From UMGS172 sp045578845 (GTDB lineage Bacteria > Bacillota > Clostridia > Oscillospirales > Acutalibacteraceae), in assembly GCA_045578845.1 (NCBI GenBank), contig JAZNLA010000026.1, positions 1 through 46,396 of the forward strand: a stretch of DNA of 46,396 nt, in the 5' to 3' direction. Both the position numbers and the translations under genes were made by a program. The notes under the pieces are model-generated. The model did not search any database and had not been told where the DNA came from. It saw only the letters and a program-made list of their open reading frames with translations. Shown one piece after another: positions 30,767 through 38,447 of the stretch (its first letter is position 1; each line of letters opens with the position of its first letter).

Positions 30767-31072
30767 ATGAAATCGCATTTGCGGGTTAGTTTTATGAATA
30801 AAAAGCAACATGAAGAGGCGGTTAAGGTGGGGAATGAGGCCTTTAGACAAAAAGGTGCCGAGCATACCCGCCGGATACTTAAAATAGTTTCGATTGCTTT
30901 AAATGAAAAGTTCGGTTTTGGTGCCGGCCGTTTAGGTGAGTTTCTTAATGAGGTTGCCAAAATATCTAACGAACATATGGATGACGAATTGTTTTGGCGG
31001 CATGCCGATATAAGGCTTAAACAAATGGGTGTACCGTTTAGTGATGAAAACTACGAAGAGTTTGAAAAGTAG
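30767..31072 (+). CDS. Unknown early phage protein, 101 aa
   Basis: This 101-residue protein is soluble and mostly helical. Its core, RILKIVSIALNEKFGFGAGRLGEFLNEVAKISNEHMDDELFWRHADIRLKQMGVPF, is a pattern seen in short hypothetical proteins of Firmicutes phages. The ATG lies 6 bases after the previous stop, with AGGAG rather far upstream (13 bases), so the start is less certain. Its stop directly precedes a copy of repeat B. Confidence 0.6.
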   Translation: MKSHLRVSFMNKKQHEEAVKVGNEAFRQKGAEHTRRILKIVSIALNEKFGFGAGRLGEFLNEVAKISNEHMDDELFWRHADIRLKQMGVPFSDENYEEFEK

Positions 31073-31073
31073 G

Positions 31074-31154
31074 TTGAAAACTACCCTTCCACCGCTTTGC
31101 GGTCCCACTTCCCTCACAAGGGAAGGCAAAGGCGGACAGGCGATAACGCCTGTC
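31074..31154 (+). repeat. Interspersed repeat B, copy 2, with extra hairpin
   Basis: Repeat B (31074-31130) follows the stop of the preceding gene by one base. It is joined to a perfect hairpin, GACAGGCG (31135-31142) / CGCCTGTC (31147-31154) with loop ATAA. Confidence 0.82.
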
Positions 31155-31190
31155 ACGACAATAAATAATATATATTTTGGAGTTGAGGAA

Positions 31191-31508
31191 ATGGACGAAT
31201 TTATACATGTGAAAGACAGTACCATTCGGCTCTCTACAATAGACCGAATTAGTATTTATAGTAATGGTACCAATTACAGTAACGAATATATTTATGTACT
31301 TGAAATAAATTTTACAAATGGGGAAAAGCAAATCATGAGTACAAGTGATGAAAAAGTTATTCGTGAAGAATTTTACGGTTTGCAAAATACTTTACTTAAC
31401 CTCGGCAAACAGGAGGAAAAACAAGGTCAATGGTTGGATGCACATTTCGGAAATTGTCAATGCAGTAACTGTGGTGCAAAGATGATTAATGTGGAAGTAA
31501 GGGAGTGA
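31191..31508 (+). CDS. Small phage protein with C-terminal Cys cluster
   Basis: This 105-residue protein has a beta-rich front part (IHVKDSTIRLSTIDRISIYSNG, YIYVLEINFTNGEKQIMSTSDEKVIREEF) and a Cys cluster near the end (NCQCSNCGAKM) that may bind zinc. ATG 31191 has GGAG 9 bases upstream; the longer frame from 31029 would run through repeat B and the preceding gene. Function unknown. Confidence 0.6.
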   Translation: MDEFIHVKDSTIRLSTIDRISIYSNGTNYSNEYIYVLEINFTNGEKQIMSTSDEKVIREEFYGLQNTLLNLGKQEEKQGQWLDAHFGNCQCSNCGAKMINVEVRE

Positions 31509-31513
31509 GTTAA

Positions 31514-31717
31514 GTGCGTAAGAATAACGGAAGCGGTGCCGCATCGGGTGGGTGCGGATTTATAGGACTTTTAACGCTTGTTTTTATTGTCTTTAAATTA
31601 TTAAAGGTTATAGAATGGTCGTGGGTTTGGGTTTTGAGTCCTGCATGGATTTCGATTTCGTTAGTGGTGGTTTTGATAATTATTGTTACTGTTATAGCGG
31701 TTATTAATGGGGAGTGA
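31514..31717 (+). CDS. Transmembrane Fragile-X-F-like small protein
   Basis: This 67-residue protein has two membrane segments (FIGLLTLVFIVFKLLKVI and ISISLVVVLIIIVTVIAVI) joined by the aromatic stretch EWSWVWVLSPAWI. This arrangement is typical of phage proteins annotated as transmembrane Fragile-X-F protein. The start is GTG 31514 with GGGAGTGAG upstream. Its phage function is unknown. Confidence 0.68.
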   Translation: MRKNNGSGAASGGCGFIGLLTLVFIVFKLLKVIEWSWVWVLSPAWISISLVVVLIIIVTVIAVINGE

Positions 31718-31781
31718 GTGGGTGACTCACTACGATATTAGATAGTAGATGTCTGTTATCTGTTATCTGCGGTCTGATTTA

Positions 31782-31826
31782 CGGGGCAGGTCTATGGCGG
31801 TTTTTTGCCGCCGTATGGCAGCCCCG
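31782..31826 (+). ncRNA. Candidate structured RNA in the early operon leader gap
   Basis: In the 167-base gap between two early genes, CGGGGC (31782-31787) pairs with GCCCCG (31821-31826). An inner 8-bp stem, TATGGCGG (31793-31800) with CCGCCGTA (31808-31815), has a T6-G loop. The two stems flank an internal loop (AGGTC / TGGCA). A short direct repeat (TCTGTTATCTGTTATCTG) lies just upstream. It could be an RNA element, a transcription attenuator or an operon processing site. No known family recognised. Confidence 0.4.
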
Positions 31827-31884
31827 ATAAGGGCTTGTAATGTATAGTAACAAATCGACCAAAATTTATAAGGAGGCTTAAAAA

Positions 31885-32271
31885 ATGCACTCTAAAGAAA
31901 ATCTCGTCTTGTCTTGTCTGTCTTTTGGGGCGGCCGAAGAACTGACGGAAAGTTTTTTAGACCCCGAATGTTTCGGAAATGACGAAAAACCTTTTTATGA
32001 GGACTGCAAAAAAATTATTGCAGAGATGTTCATGATAAACCCCGACCGCGATATTCCGATTGCCGGCGAAAATTTAAAAAACCGACAGGTAAGAGAGGTT
32101 TATTTGAAATTAACACCTGAGCACATACGTCTTGTGCATGATAATTTCGCAAAGGTTAAATACGCTGTGCGATATAAAAAGGCATATTTACGCACTGCTT
32201 TGTATAATTCGTTTTTTGAGTTGGAATTAAGTTCGATAAATGAGTTTGAGAGTTGTCCTATGGTGGGTTGA
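31885..32271 (+). CDS. Phage protein resembling the C-terminal part of Rep-A type initiators
   Basis: This 128-residue protein contains LTPEHIRLVHDNFAKVKYAVRYKKAYLRTALYNSFFE. The pattern (a helix, then KAYLxTALYN) resembles the DUF6017 tail of replication initiator A proteins of mobile elements and is also found as stand-alone phage proteins. It lies directly before the HUH Rep gene, so a replication-accessory role is plausible. AAGGAGG precedes the ATG. The stop TGA (32269-32271) is provided by repeat B, so the original C-terminus may have differed. Confidence 0.6.
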   Translation: MHSKENLVLSCLSFGAAEELTESFLDPECFGNDEKPFYEDCKKIIAEMFMINPDRDIPIAGENLKNRQVREVYLKLTPEHIRLVHDNFAKVKYAVRYKKAYLRTALYNSFFELELSSINEFESCPMVG

Positions 32272-32322
32272 ACCACTCATCCACCGCTTTGCGGTCCCCC
32301 TTCCCTCAAAAGGGAAGGCAAA
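32268..32322 (+). repeat. Interspersed repeat B, copy 3
   Basis: A ~55-base copy that provides the TGA stop of the upstream gene. It has the same two hairpins as copy 1 (CCGCTTTGCGG, then CTTCCCT..AGGGAAG). Confidence 0.85.
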
Positions 32323-32347
32323 TTTAAAAAAAGTGAGGATGTAAAAA

Positions 32348-33256
32348 ATGATTAGGGAAAAAAGAATAGTCTCGGGAAAACTTTTAGAGGTTGATTTTTT
32401 CCCTATTTATCCAAACGGCCGTAAAATGCCTTTGAAAAGACCTAAAACCGAAGCCACTATTAAGGCACAGCAAAAGTATAATGAAATTCAAAGCCGCAAA
32501 AAATTAGTTAGGCTTATTAACAAAAATTTCGACGAGTCGGATTATAAAATCGACCCGACGTTTGACGTGGTAAATTCCCCGGACAGTGAAAGGTTGGCAA
32601 AGAACGCTTTTAGTGCGTATGTGCGTAGGGTTAAAAGAGCAAGAATTAAGAAGGCAAAGTTACTCGAAGAGCAACTTCGTCAACTGAATATTGCCTTGGC
32701 AGGCGGTGCAGATTTAAGCGATTTGATAAAAGAAACCAAAGAGTCCTTAAAAAAATGCAAATCGGTTTTTAAGTTTGTTTACCGAATTGAAGAAACCGAG
32801 TATTTAACCGGTGCCAAAAAAGGAACAGTCAGATACCACTTTCATGGGTTTATGACGGGCGGACTTGAGAGCAAAGAATTAGAAAAACTGTGGCGTTGCG
32901 GCAGCATGAACGCCGACAATTATCAACCCGGTACTTTCGGGCCTGCCGCCGCCGCGTTGTACATGACTAAAGGCTCAACAGGAAATAAAAAATACATATG
33001 CTCAAAAACAATGGAAAAGCCGGATGAAAAACCGCCTATTGACGGCAAAATTAGTCACCGCAAGGTTGAACTTATGGCAAAAATGTACTTTGACGATAAA
33101 AATTATTGGGAAAAGAGGTACAAAGGGTATAAGTTTGTGCGTTGCTATGCCCGAAAAAATGAATACAACGGGCAGTATTACATTTCAACCGTTATGTATC
33201 GTGATGAGTCAATACCGTGGAAAGAACCGGAATGGCTTACAAGTGATTATCTATAA
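32348..33256 (+). CDS. HUH-type replication initiator (rolling-circle Rep-like)
   Basis: This 302-residue protein carries an H-x-H metal motif (H164/H166 in VRYHFHGFMTGG) and a likely catalytic Tyr (Y205, ALYMTKG), then CSKTMEKPDEKPP. These fit the HUH Rep layout of phage and plasmid rolling-circle initiators, in which a conserved N-terminal NKNF...DYKIDPTFD segment is motif I. The protein would nick its own origin, leaving a covalent Tyr-DNA link, and recruit host helicase. An SSB gene follows 28 bases downstream. The origin was not located. The family match is by motif only. Confidence 0.72.
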   Translation: MIREKRIVSGKLLEVDFFPIYPNGRKMPLKRPKTEATIKAQQKYNEIQSRKKLVRLINKNFDESDYKIDPTFDVVNSPDSERLAKNAFSAYVRRVKRARIKKAKLLEEQLRQLNIALAGGADLSDLIKETKESLKKCKSVFKFVYRIEETEYLTGAKKGTVRYHFHGFMTGGLESKELEKLWRCGSMNADNYQPGTFGPAAAALYMTKGSTGNKKYICSKTMEKPDEKPPIDGKISHRKVELMAKMYFDDKNYWEKRYKGYKFVRCYARKNEYNGQYYISTVMYRDESIPWKEPEWLTSDYL

Positions 33257-33284
33257 GCAAAATTGACAAGTAAAGGAGTAAAAA

Positions 33285-33671
33285 ATGAACAGTGTAGTTA
33301 TTACGGGCCGACTGACCGCCGCACCGGAGTTGAGGCGAACAGCCGACGGAAAAGCGTTATCAAAATTCACAGTTGCGGTTAAAAGACCGGGGGCGAAGGA
33401 CACCGTCGATTTCTTTTCATGTGTTGCATGGGATAAAAAGGCTGAGTTTTTAGACCAATTTTTCAAAAAAGGTCAAAGAATTGAAGTGTCGGGATTTTTA
33501 TATTCAAACGAATGGGTCGACAAAAACGGACTAAAAAGAAAAGATTATATTATAAATAGCGAACGGGTAGATTTTGGTGCAAGCCGTAACGAAGAACAGA
33601 GCAGTACCGCCGACGGCGAAAATGAGGATAATTACGGAACCGAATACGCCTACGACGATTTGCCGTTTTAA
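33285..33671 (+). CDS. ssb: Single-stranded DNA-binding protein
   Basis: This 128-residue OB-fold protein binds single-stranded DNA: MNSVVITGRLTAAPELRRTADGKALSKFTVAVKRPG, KDTVDFFSCVAWDKKAEFLDQFFKKGQRIEVSGFL. The acidic tail ends YDDLPF, the peptide that docks replication and repair partners. It is the phage's own SSB, downstream of the HUH Rep gene, and fits replication through single-stranded intermediates. An AAAGGAG site lies before the ATG. Confidence 0.95.
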   Translation: MNSVVITGRLTAAPELRRTADGKALSKFTVAVKRPGAKDTVDFFSCVAWDKKAEFLDQFFKKGQRIEVSGFLYSNEWVDKNGLKRKDYIINSERVDFGASRNEEQSSTADGENEDNYGTEYAYDDLPF

Positions 33672-33684
33672 GGGTGGTGGAGTT

Positions 33685-33825
33685 ATGTCAAAAACTATAA
33701 TTTTCCCGCTTATTTTGGTACTTATGCAGTTGGCCGCTTCGGTTATGTGTTTTAGCAGTAAAGACATTCGACATGGGATTTATTGGTTAGCCGCCGCCGT
33801 TTTAAATGCGGCAGTTTCCTTTTGA
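33685..33825 (+). CDS. Short two-span membrane protein, 46 aa
   Basis: The ORF starts MSKTIIFPLILVLMQLAASV, with GGTGGTGGAG upstream. Two hydrophobic segments are joined by the polar CFSSKDIRHG turn. Proteins of this size and layout are common after ssb in Firmicutes prophages; their function is unknown. Confidence 0.6.
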   Translation: MSKTIIFPLILVLMQLAASVMCFSSKDIRHGIYWLAAAVLNAAVSF

Positions 33826-33836
33826 GGTGAAATGAA

Positions 33837-34214
33837 ATGAACTACAAAGAGAAAAAAGAAATTTTACTCATGTTTGGCAGTATTGACGAGCACATTAACT
33901 GTCTTTTAGAAGAACTTGAGCGTTGGCACCGTATTACCGACGGTGAACATGTAAAAAAGTTAAAACAACTCGAAGGCGAAATAAACTCGGAAATTGACGC
34001 TTTAATCACATTACGCAAAACCATTGAAATCGCTGTCATGAAGTTGCCCGATATAAGGCAGAGAAAGATTTTAAATCTTTGCTATATCGGTCGTTTAAAC
34101 ACTAACGGCAACTATAAGCGGCTTAAACTGTGGCAGATTGCCAAAGAAATGAATTACAGTGTTGATACGGTGAGCAATCTGCACCGAGAGGCGATAAGGA
34201 ATTTAAAGTTATGA
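33837..34214 (+). CDS. ArpU/RinA-type late transcription regulator
   Basis: This 125-residue protein has an N-terminal coiled coil and a C-terminal sigma-70 region-4-like HTH (LKLWQIAKEMNYSVDTVSNLHREAIRNLKL). Such proteins (ArpU, RinA, Orf57-type) are the last early genes of many Firmicutes phages and activate the late operon. It sits directly before the terS leader, and a tandem repeat there is a candidate binding site. It starts in GAGGTGAAATG context. Confidence 0.78.
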   Translation: MNYKEKKEILLMFGSIDEHINCLLEELERWHRITDGEHVKKLKQLEGEINSEIDALITLRKTIEIAVMKLPDIRQRKILNLCYIGRLNTNGNYKRLKLWQIAKEMNYSVDTVSNLHREAIRNLKL

Positions 34215-34226
34215 GATTTGGGGTAA

Positions 34227-34253
34227 GATTCCTCGGCTACGCTCGGAATGACA
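34227..34253 (+). repeat. Interspersed repeat A, copy 3
   Basis: A 27-base copy identical to copy 1, preceded by GGGTAA as in copy 2, between the late regulator and the terminator. Confidence 0.82.
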
Positions 34254-34262
34254 GATTATTAA

Positions 34263-34297
34263 TCTGCTTGAAGTTTTTACTTCGAGCAGGTTTTTTT
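34263..34297 (+). terminator. Terminator at the end of the early operon
   Basis: A 12-bp stem (34263-34274 with 34279-34290, two G-U pairs) is followed by seven T. It separates early from late transcription. Confidence 0.88.
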
Positions 34298-34313
34298 ATG
34301 CAATTTTAAAAAG

Positions 34314-34330
34314 ATTACGGAAAATTACGG
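34314..34330 (+). promoter_or_regulatory. Late-promoter activator repeat (ATTACGG x2)
   Basis: ATTACGG occurs twice (34314-34320, 34324-34330), start to start 10 bases apart, one helical turn. It lies between the early terminator and terS, where ArpU/RinA-type activators bind. No good -35 box is present, consistent with an activated promoter. The following 120 bases before terS hold short inverted repeats (GGTGTA..TACACC, 34361-34382) that could be part of a packaging site; no cos can be defined. Confidence 0.6.
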
Positions 34331-34458
34331 ATTGTTTTGTTTTATCGTGATGTTAGCAGAGGTGTATTTCAACTCCTACACCGCTGTTTTGGGTACGGTC
34401 ATAATGCACCGTGGGTGGGATAGTTGGGTATTTTGAAGATTGAAGGCGGTGTGAAGCG

Positions 34459-34923
34459 TTGGAAATTGAGTTTGATATTAAGAGTTTAAAACCTCGGGAA
34501 ATAAAGTTCTGTGAGGAATACTTAAAATGCGGAAAAAAAGAGCAGGCGGCAATCCTTGCGGGGTTTTCCGAAAAGTCGGCACGCAACACCGCAACTAAAT
34601 TGATGAAAAAAGAGGAAGTGCTCGCGTACATACGTGCGATACAAAAACGGGCACGCGAGGAATTGCAGATTGACGACAACTGGGCAGTGCTCAAAGCGAT
34701 TGAAGTATATCAACGCTGCATGCAGGCGGTACCGGTAGAAGAATGGGACTACAGTGAACACAAATTAGTGCCGACGGGCGAATACACGTTTGATTCCAAA
34801 GGTGCCATGAAAGCCCTTGAATTTATAAAAAGTTTGTTGGGTCTTGGCGAAAAAGACGATGAAACATTGAGGCTTGCCGTTACGTTTATTGAGGATTTGA
34901 GGGGTCAAAGTGCCACAGATTAG
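34459..34923 (+). CDS. Terminase small subunit
   Basis: This 154-residue protein is the small terminase, which recognises phage DNA and loads the packaging motor. The N-terminal HTH region is LKPREIKFCEEYLKCGKKEQAAILAGFSEKSARNTATKLMKKEEV, typical of the Terminase_2 family, followed by a helical oligomerisation domain. TTG 34459 is the likely start (EIEFDIKSL). It overlaps terL by 14 bases. Confidence 0.92.
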   Translation: MEIEFDIKSLKPREIKFCEEYLKCGKKEQAAILAGFSEKSARNTATKLMKKEEVLAYIRAIQKRAREELQIDDNWAVLKAIEVYQRCMQAVPVEEWDYSEHKLVPTGEYTFDSKGAMKALEFIKSLLGLGEKDDETLRLAVTFIEDLRGQSATD

Positions 34924-36286
34924 GATTTCCGAAGTTATCGGCGGCGGTTATGACGATTTTTGGGTGGATAAATCGCGTTACAGGGTTTTAAAAGGCGGCA
35001 AGGGCAGTAAAAAGAGTGCTACAACGGCACTTAATTTGATATTTCGCCTTATGAAGTATCCTAAAAGCAATCTGCTTGTTGTCCGTAATGTTATGGGCAC
35101 ACACAGAGATTCGACCTTCGCACAACTTAAATGGGCGATTGACAAGTTGAATGTTTCACATCTTTGGAAATGCACTGTAAGTCCGCTTGAAATTACATAC
35201 AAGCCGACCGGTCAAAAGATACTTTTCAGAGGTTTTGATGATGTTTTAAAACTTGCATCGACAACGGTTGCGGTGGGTTTTCTTAATTTCGTTTGGGTCG
35301 AAGAGGCGTACGAAATAACGAGCGATGCGGATTTTGACAAACTTGACCTTTCGGTACCGCGTGGTGAGGTGCCTGAGGGGTATTTTAAGCAAACAACATT
35401 AACCTTTAACCCTTGGAATGAACACCATTGGCTTAAGAGCAGGTTTTTTGACGCATCTGACGACAAAAAGCGTGAGTACAGTATCAGCACCTACACGACG
35501 AATTACCTCATAAATGAATTTTTAAGCGATACCGACCGCAAGGTTTTTGAGTTCATGAAGGAACGAAATTACAGGCAGTATGAGGTTGCGGGACTGGGTA
35601 ACTGGGGTGTCAGTGAAGGTCTTGTTTACGAAAATTGGGAAATACTCGAATTTGATTATAAAAAACTCGGTATAGGCTTTTCAAATGACGGCGAAAGAAT
35701 AGACGAATCGTGGAAATACAAGTGTTTTTTCGGTCTTGACTACGGTTACGTAAACGACCCGACCGCTTTTGTTGCGTTTTCGGTAAATCCAATGGACAAA
35801 ACCTGTTACATATTTGACGAACATTATCAGACAGGAATGCTTAACACTTCGATTGTCGATACTTTAACCGCCAAAGGTTACGGCAAAGAGAGAATAAGAG
35901 CCGACTCTGCCGAGCCTAAAAGTAACGACGATTTGCGGCGGCTTGGACTTCGCAGGGTGGAAAACTCGGTTAAAGGCAAGGATAGTGTGAACAACGGCAT
36001 TGACGAAATAAGAGGTTACAAGATTTATGTGCATCCTAGGTGCAAGGCGGTTATTTCGGAACTGTCAAGTTACTGTTTTAAAACAGAAAAATTATCAAGT
36101 AAATTTACCAATACACCCGAAGACCGAAACAATCACGCTATGGATGCGTTAAGGTACGGCTTTTGGGATGTTAAATATTTTAAACCTCGCGACCCTTCGG
36201 TTAAACGCAAAAAGCCGACGGCTCTTGAGTATTACGAAAAACAGCACGGCATTAGTCCCGCTGACATGAAAGGGGGTTGGATTTAA
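34910..36286 (+). CDS. Terminase large subunit
   Basis: This 458-residue protein is the packaging ATPase and nuclease. The Walker A-like loop is GGKGSKKS (29-36) and Walker B is FVWVEEA (127-133). The RNase H-fold nuclease has the acidic residues D277 (FFGLDYGYVNDPTAFV), D332 (RADSAEP) and D412 (NNHAMDALRYG). It belongs to the Terminase_3-type of PBSX-like families. The start is GTG 34910, inside terS. It marks the start of the head-assembly genes. Confidence 0.96.
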   Translation: MPQIRISEVIGGGYDDFWVDKSRYRVLKGGKGSKKSATTALNLIFRLMKYPKSNLLVVRNVMGTHRDSTFAQLKWAIDKLNVSHLWKCTVSPLEITYKPTGQKILFRGFDDVLKLASTTVAVGFLNFVWVEEAYEITSDADFDKLDLSVPRGEVPEGYFKQTTLTFNPWNEHHWLKSRFFDASDDKKREYSISTYTTNYLINEFLSDTDRKVFEFMKERNYRQYEVAGLGNWGVSEGLVYENWEILEFDYKKLGIGFSNDGERIDESWKYKCFFGLDYGYVNDPTAFVAFSVNPMDKTCYIFDEHYQTGMLNTSIVDTLTAKGYGKERIRADSAEPKSNDDLRRLGLRRVENSVKGKDSVNNGIDEIRGYKIYVHPRCKAVISELSSYCFKTEKLSSKFTNTPEDRNNHAMDALRYGFWDVKYFKPRDPSVKRKKPTALEYYEKQHGISPADMKGGWI

Positions 36287-36507
36287 TGTACAATCTCGTA
36301 ATTTTATTGCTTATTGCATGTGTTTTTATGCTTTGGATTATCACCTGCACAGTGTTTTCTGCGTTAGGGTTTATCATCGGAAAAAATTATGCAAAAAAAG
36401 GCACAGACAGGCCGAGAGAACCCACCGAGAAAGAAGTAAAAGCAATAAAAATGCAAAAGAAATATTGGGAAAATTTAATGACCTATGACGGCAAACCTCA
36501 AAAATGA
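36286..36507 (+). CDS. Small membrane-anchored protein after terL
   Basis: This 73-residue protein has one N-terminal membrane segment (LVILLLIACVFMLWIITCTVFSALGFII) and a charged C-terminal part. Its ATG overlaps the terL stop (TAATG), so it is coupled. No family recognised; it is a small accessory protein of the head operon. Confidence 0.6.
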   Translation: MYNLVILLLIACVFMLWIITCTVFSALGFIIGKNYAKKGTDRPREPTEKEVKAIKMQKKYWENLMTYDGKPQK

Positions 36508-36546
36508 TGATTTTGCAGTCAAATGCACAAAGGAAGGAAAACACAT

Positions 36547-37413
36547 ATGAATGATAATTCGATTTTAAGTCTTGGCGACGAGTTTAACAGTGAAGTTAAT
36601 CTTGGCGGCAACGAAGGTAACAATGCTGCCGACGAAGGTACAAACACAAACGGCGGTAATACCGATACAAGTGACGGCGGTACCGACGGTGGTGCAGGTA
36701 CAGACGGTGCAGCAGCCGGCGGTAATAATGATGATTTACCGTTTTTATCGGTAACTACCGATGACGGTGACGTTTCGTTTACGGCAGAGGAAGCGGGCGA
36801 GGCGGTCAAAAAAGGTCTTTTATATGACTCTATTTCGGGTGAATATCAGAGGCTTAAAGAACATTCGCCGATATTTGATACACTCGACTTTTTGGCCGTA
36901 ACAAGCGGAAAGGATATTAAGACCTATGTTGAAGGTCTTGTTAAGTCTTCCGAGCAGGCTGTAAGAGATGAGGTTGAAAAGGAACTTTACGGGTCGAGCG
37001 AGGAAACGATTGAAACGGTTATAAATGCGAGATTATCGGCCGCAAAACAAAAGTACGAACAGACGCTGAGCGAACGTAAAACCGCCGCAGAAACCGAAAA
37101 GCAGACTAAGACCAATAACCGCAACAGTGAGATTGCCGACGCGTTTTTAAGACTTAAAAAGGAAAATCCCGAAATGGGACTTTCGGAATATAAGGATTTG
37201 CCCGCATCGGTCAAAAAAGAGGTTGAAAAGGGCGGCGACCTCGAAAAGGTGTTGTACAAACACTTTTATTCAGAAAATAAAAAGATTTCCGCACAAAAAG
37301 CCGCCGAGGAAAAAGCAAAACAAAATTCAACAGGCAGTGCTAACGGAGTTAAAGGTGACGGCGAGGGTAAAAACGCCGCCATTGACGCTTTAATGCAGGG
37401 CTTGTGGAAATAA
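36547..37413 (+). CDS. Phage capsid scaffolding protein
   Basis: This 288-residue protein has a low-complexity Gly/Asn/Thr/Asp-rich stretch near the N-terminus (~15-60), then a charged helical and coiled-coil body rich in Glu, Lys and Ala, and a basic C-terminal region. Direct position before the major capsid gene and this composition are typical of scaffolding proteins, which template procapsid assembly and are then lost. ATG 36547 is chosen because AAAGGAAGG precedes it; no site supports the ATG at 36523. No protease domain is seen. Confidence 0.8.
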   Translation: MNDNSILSLGDEFNSEVNLGGNEGNNAADEGTNTNGGNTDTSDGGTDGGAGTDGAAAGGNNDDLPFLSVTTDDGDVSFTAEEAGEAVKKGLLYDSISGEYQRLKEHSPIFDTLDFLAVTSGKDIKTYVEGLVKSSEQAVRDEVEKELYGSSEETIETVINARLSAAKQKYEQTLSERKTAAETEKQTKTNNRNSEIADAFLRLKKENPEMGLSEYKDLPASVKKEVEKGGDLEKVLYKHFYSENKKISAQKAAEEKAKQNSTGSANGVKGDGEGKNAAIDALMQGLWK

Positions 37414-37442
37414 AATTTTTTTAAAACGAGGAGTAATTTAAA

Positions 37443-38381
37443 ATGCCTATCAATTCATTGGAATTCGCAAAGAAATTTACAAGCGAACTTGACAAAATGT
37501 TTGTCCAAAAGTCGGTTACCGGCTTTATGGTCGACAACGTATTTAAGGCTAAGTTTGTCGGTACAAATGAGGTAATTATACCTGATTTGGATATGACCGG
37601 TTTAGGTGACTATGACCGTGACAACGGTTATCCCACAAACGGCAGTCTTAGAGTTAATCACACATCATACACCCTTACAATGGACCGAGCACAGAGATTT
37701 TTGCTTGACGTTGTGGATGCAGATGAAACCGGTATTGCTAACCTTATCGGCCTTGCCGGCAGTGAGTTTATGTGTACTAAAGTAATACCCGAAGTTGACA
37801 GTTACGTACTTTCAAAACTTTACGGTATTGCCAATACACAACGACACACTACAACCGTAGCAGGCACCGGTGCTACATACAAGCAACTTGTTGACAGTTT
37901 TAATAATGTTTGGGACAGAGCAGGTTTTGACGCTGAGCTTGTATGCTTTGTTGACCGTGCTACATGGTCCGGTCTTATGACTTCAAACGAAATAAGCCGT
38001 CACATTGTTGTTTCTGACTTTAAGCAAGGTGAAGTTAACCTTAAGGTCAAGAAACTTAATGATGTAACTCTTATTCCTGTTGCTTCGAGCAGAATGAAGT
38101 CGGCATATAATAAGACAAATAATGGTCTTGTACCGACTGAAGATGCTCTCGGTGTACCTTACATTGTATTACCTAAGAACGGTGCAAGTTTGGTAAGAAA
38201 ACACGTTAGCGATAAGTTTATTCCACCGTCGAATTCTGAGCAGTTCGACGCTTATCAGTACTTCTACCGTCTTTTCTACGATGCACTTGTTAAAAAGAGC
38301 AAAGTTGATTACATTGAGGCCGGTATTTATGAGGCACCTGTTAATAATGAGCAGGAAAATGCCGAAGAAGTTGACGGCTAA
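37443..38381 (+). CDS. Major capsid protein
   Basis: This 312-residue protein is the likely major head protein (HK97 fold). It starts with a short helical N-arm (SLEFAKKFTSELDKMFVQKSVTGF), then beta-rich segments (KFVGTNEVIIPDLDMTGLGDYDRDNGY, SYTLTMDRAQRFLLDVVDADE) and a long A-domain helix region. There is no large N-terminal delta domain, matching the presence of a separate scaffold gene. It is followed by a strong terminator, consistent with high expression. Identity is inferred from size, context and pattern. Confidence 0.88.
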   Translation: MPINSLEFAKKFTSELDKMFVQKSVTGFMVDNVFKAKFVGTNEVIIPDLDMTGLGDYDRDNGYPTNGSLRVNHTSYTLTMDRAQRFLLDVVDADETGIANLIGLAGSEFMCTKVIPEVDSYVLSKLYGIANTQRHTTTVAGTGATYKQLVDSFNNVWDRAGFDAELVCFVDRATWSGLMTSNEISRHIVVSDFKQGEVNLKVKKLNDVTLIPVASSRMKSAYNKTNNGLVPTEDALGVPYIVLPKNGASLVRKHVSDKFIPPSNSEQFDAYQYFYRLFYDALVKKSKVDYIEAGIYEAPVNNEQENAEEVDG

Positions 38382-38390
38382 ATAACGCTA

Positions 38391-38425
38391 AGGGTTAGGA
38401 CAGGACTTTTGTCCTAACCCTTTTT
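38391..38425 (+). terminator. Terminator/attenuator after the capsid gene
   Basis: An 11-bp stem, GGGTTAGGACA (38392-38402) with TGTCCTAACCC (38410-38420), is followed by five T. It probably reduces transcription of the distal head genes relative to the capsid gene. Confidence 0.85.
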
Positions 38426-38447
38426 AAAATTAAAGGGAAGTGACGAA

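Noticed and set aside
26453..32322. CRISPR-like array from the three B repeats
   Set aside because: The copies are kilobases apart with genes between them, so there is no repeat-spacer structure.
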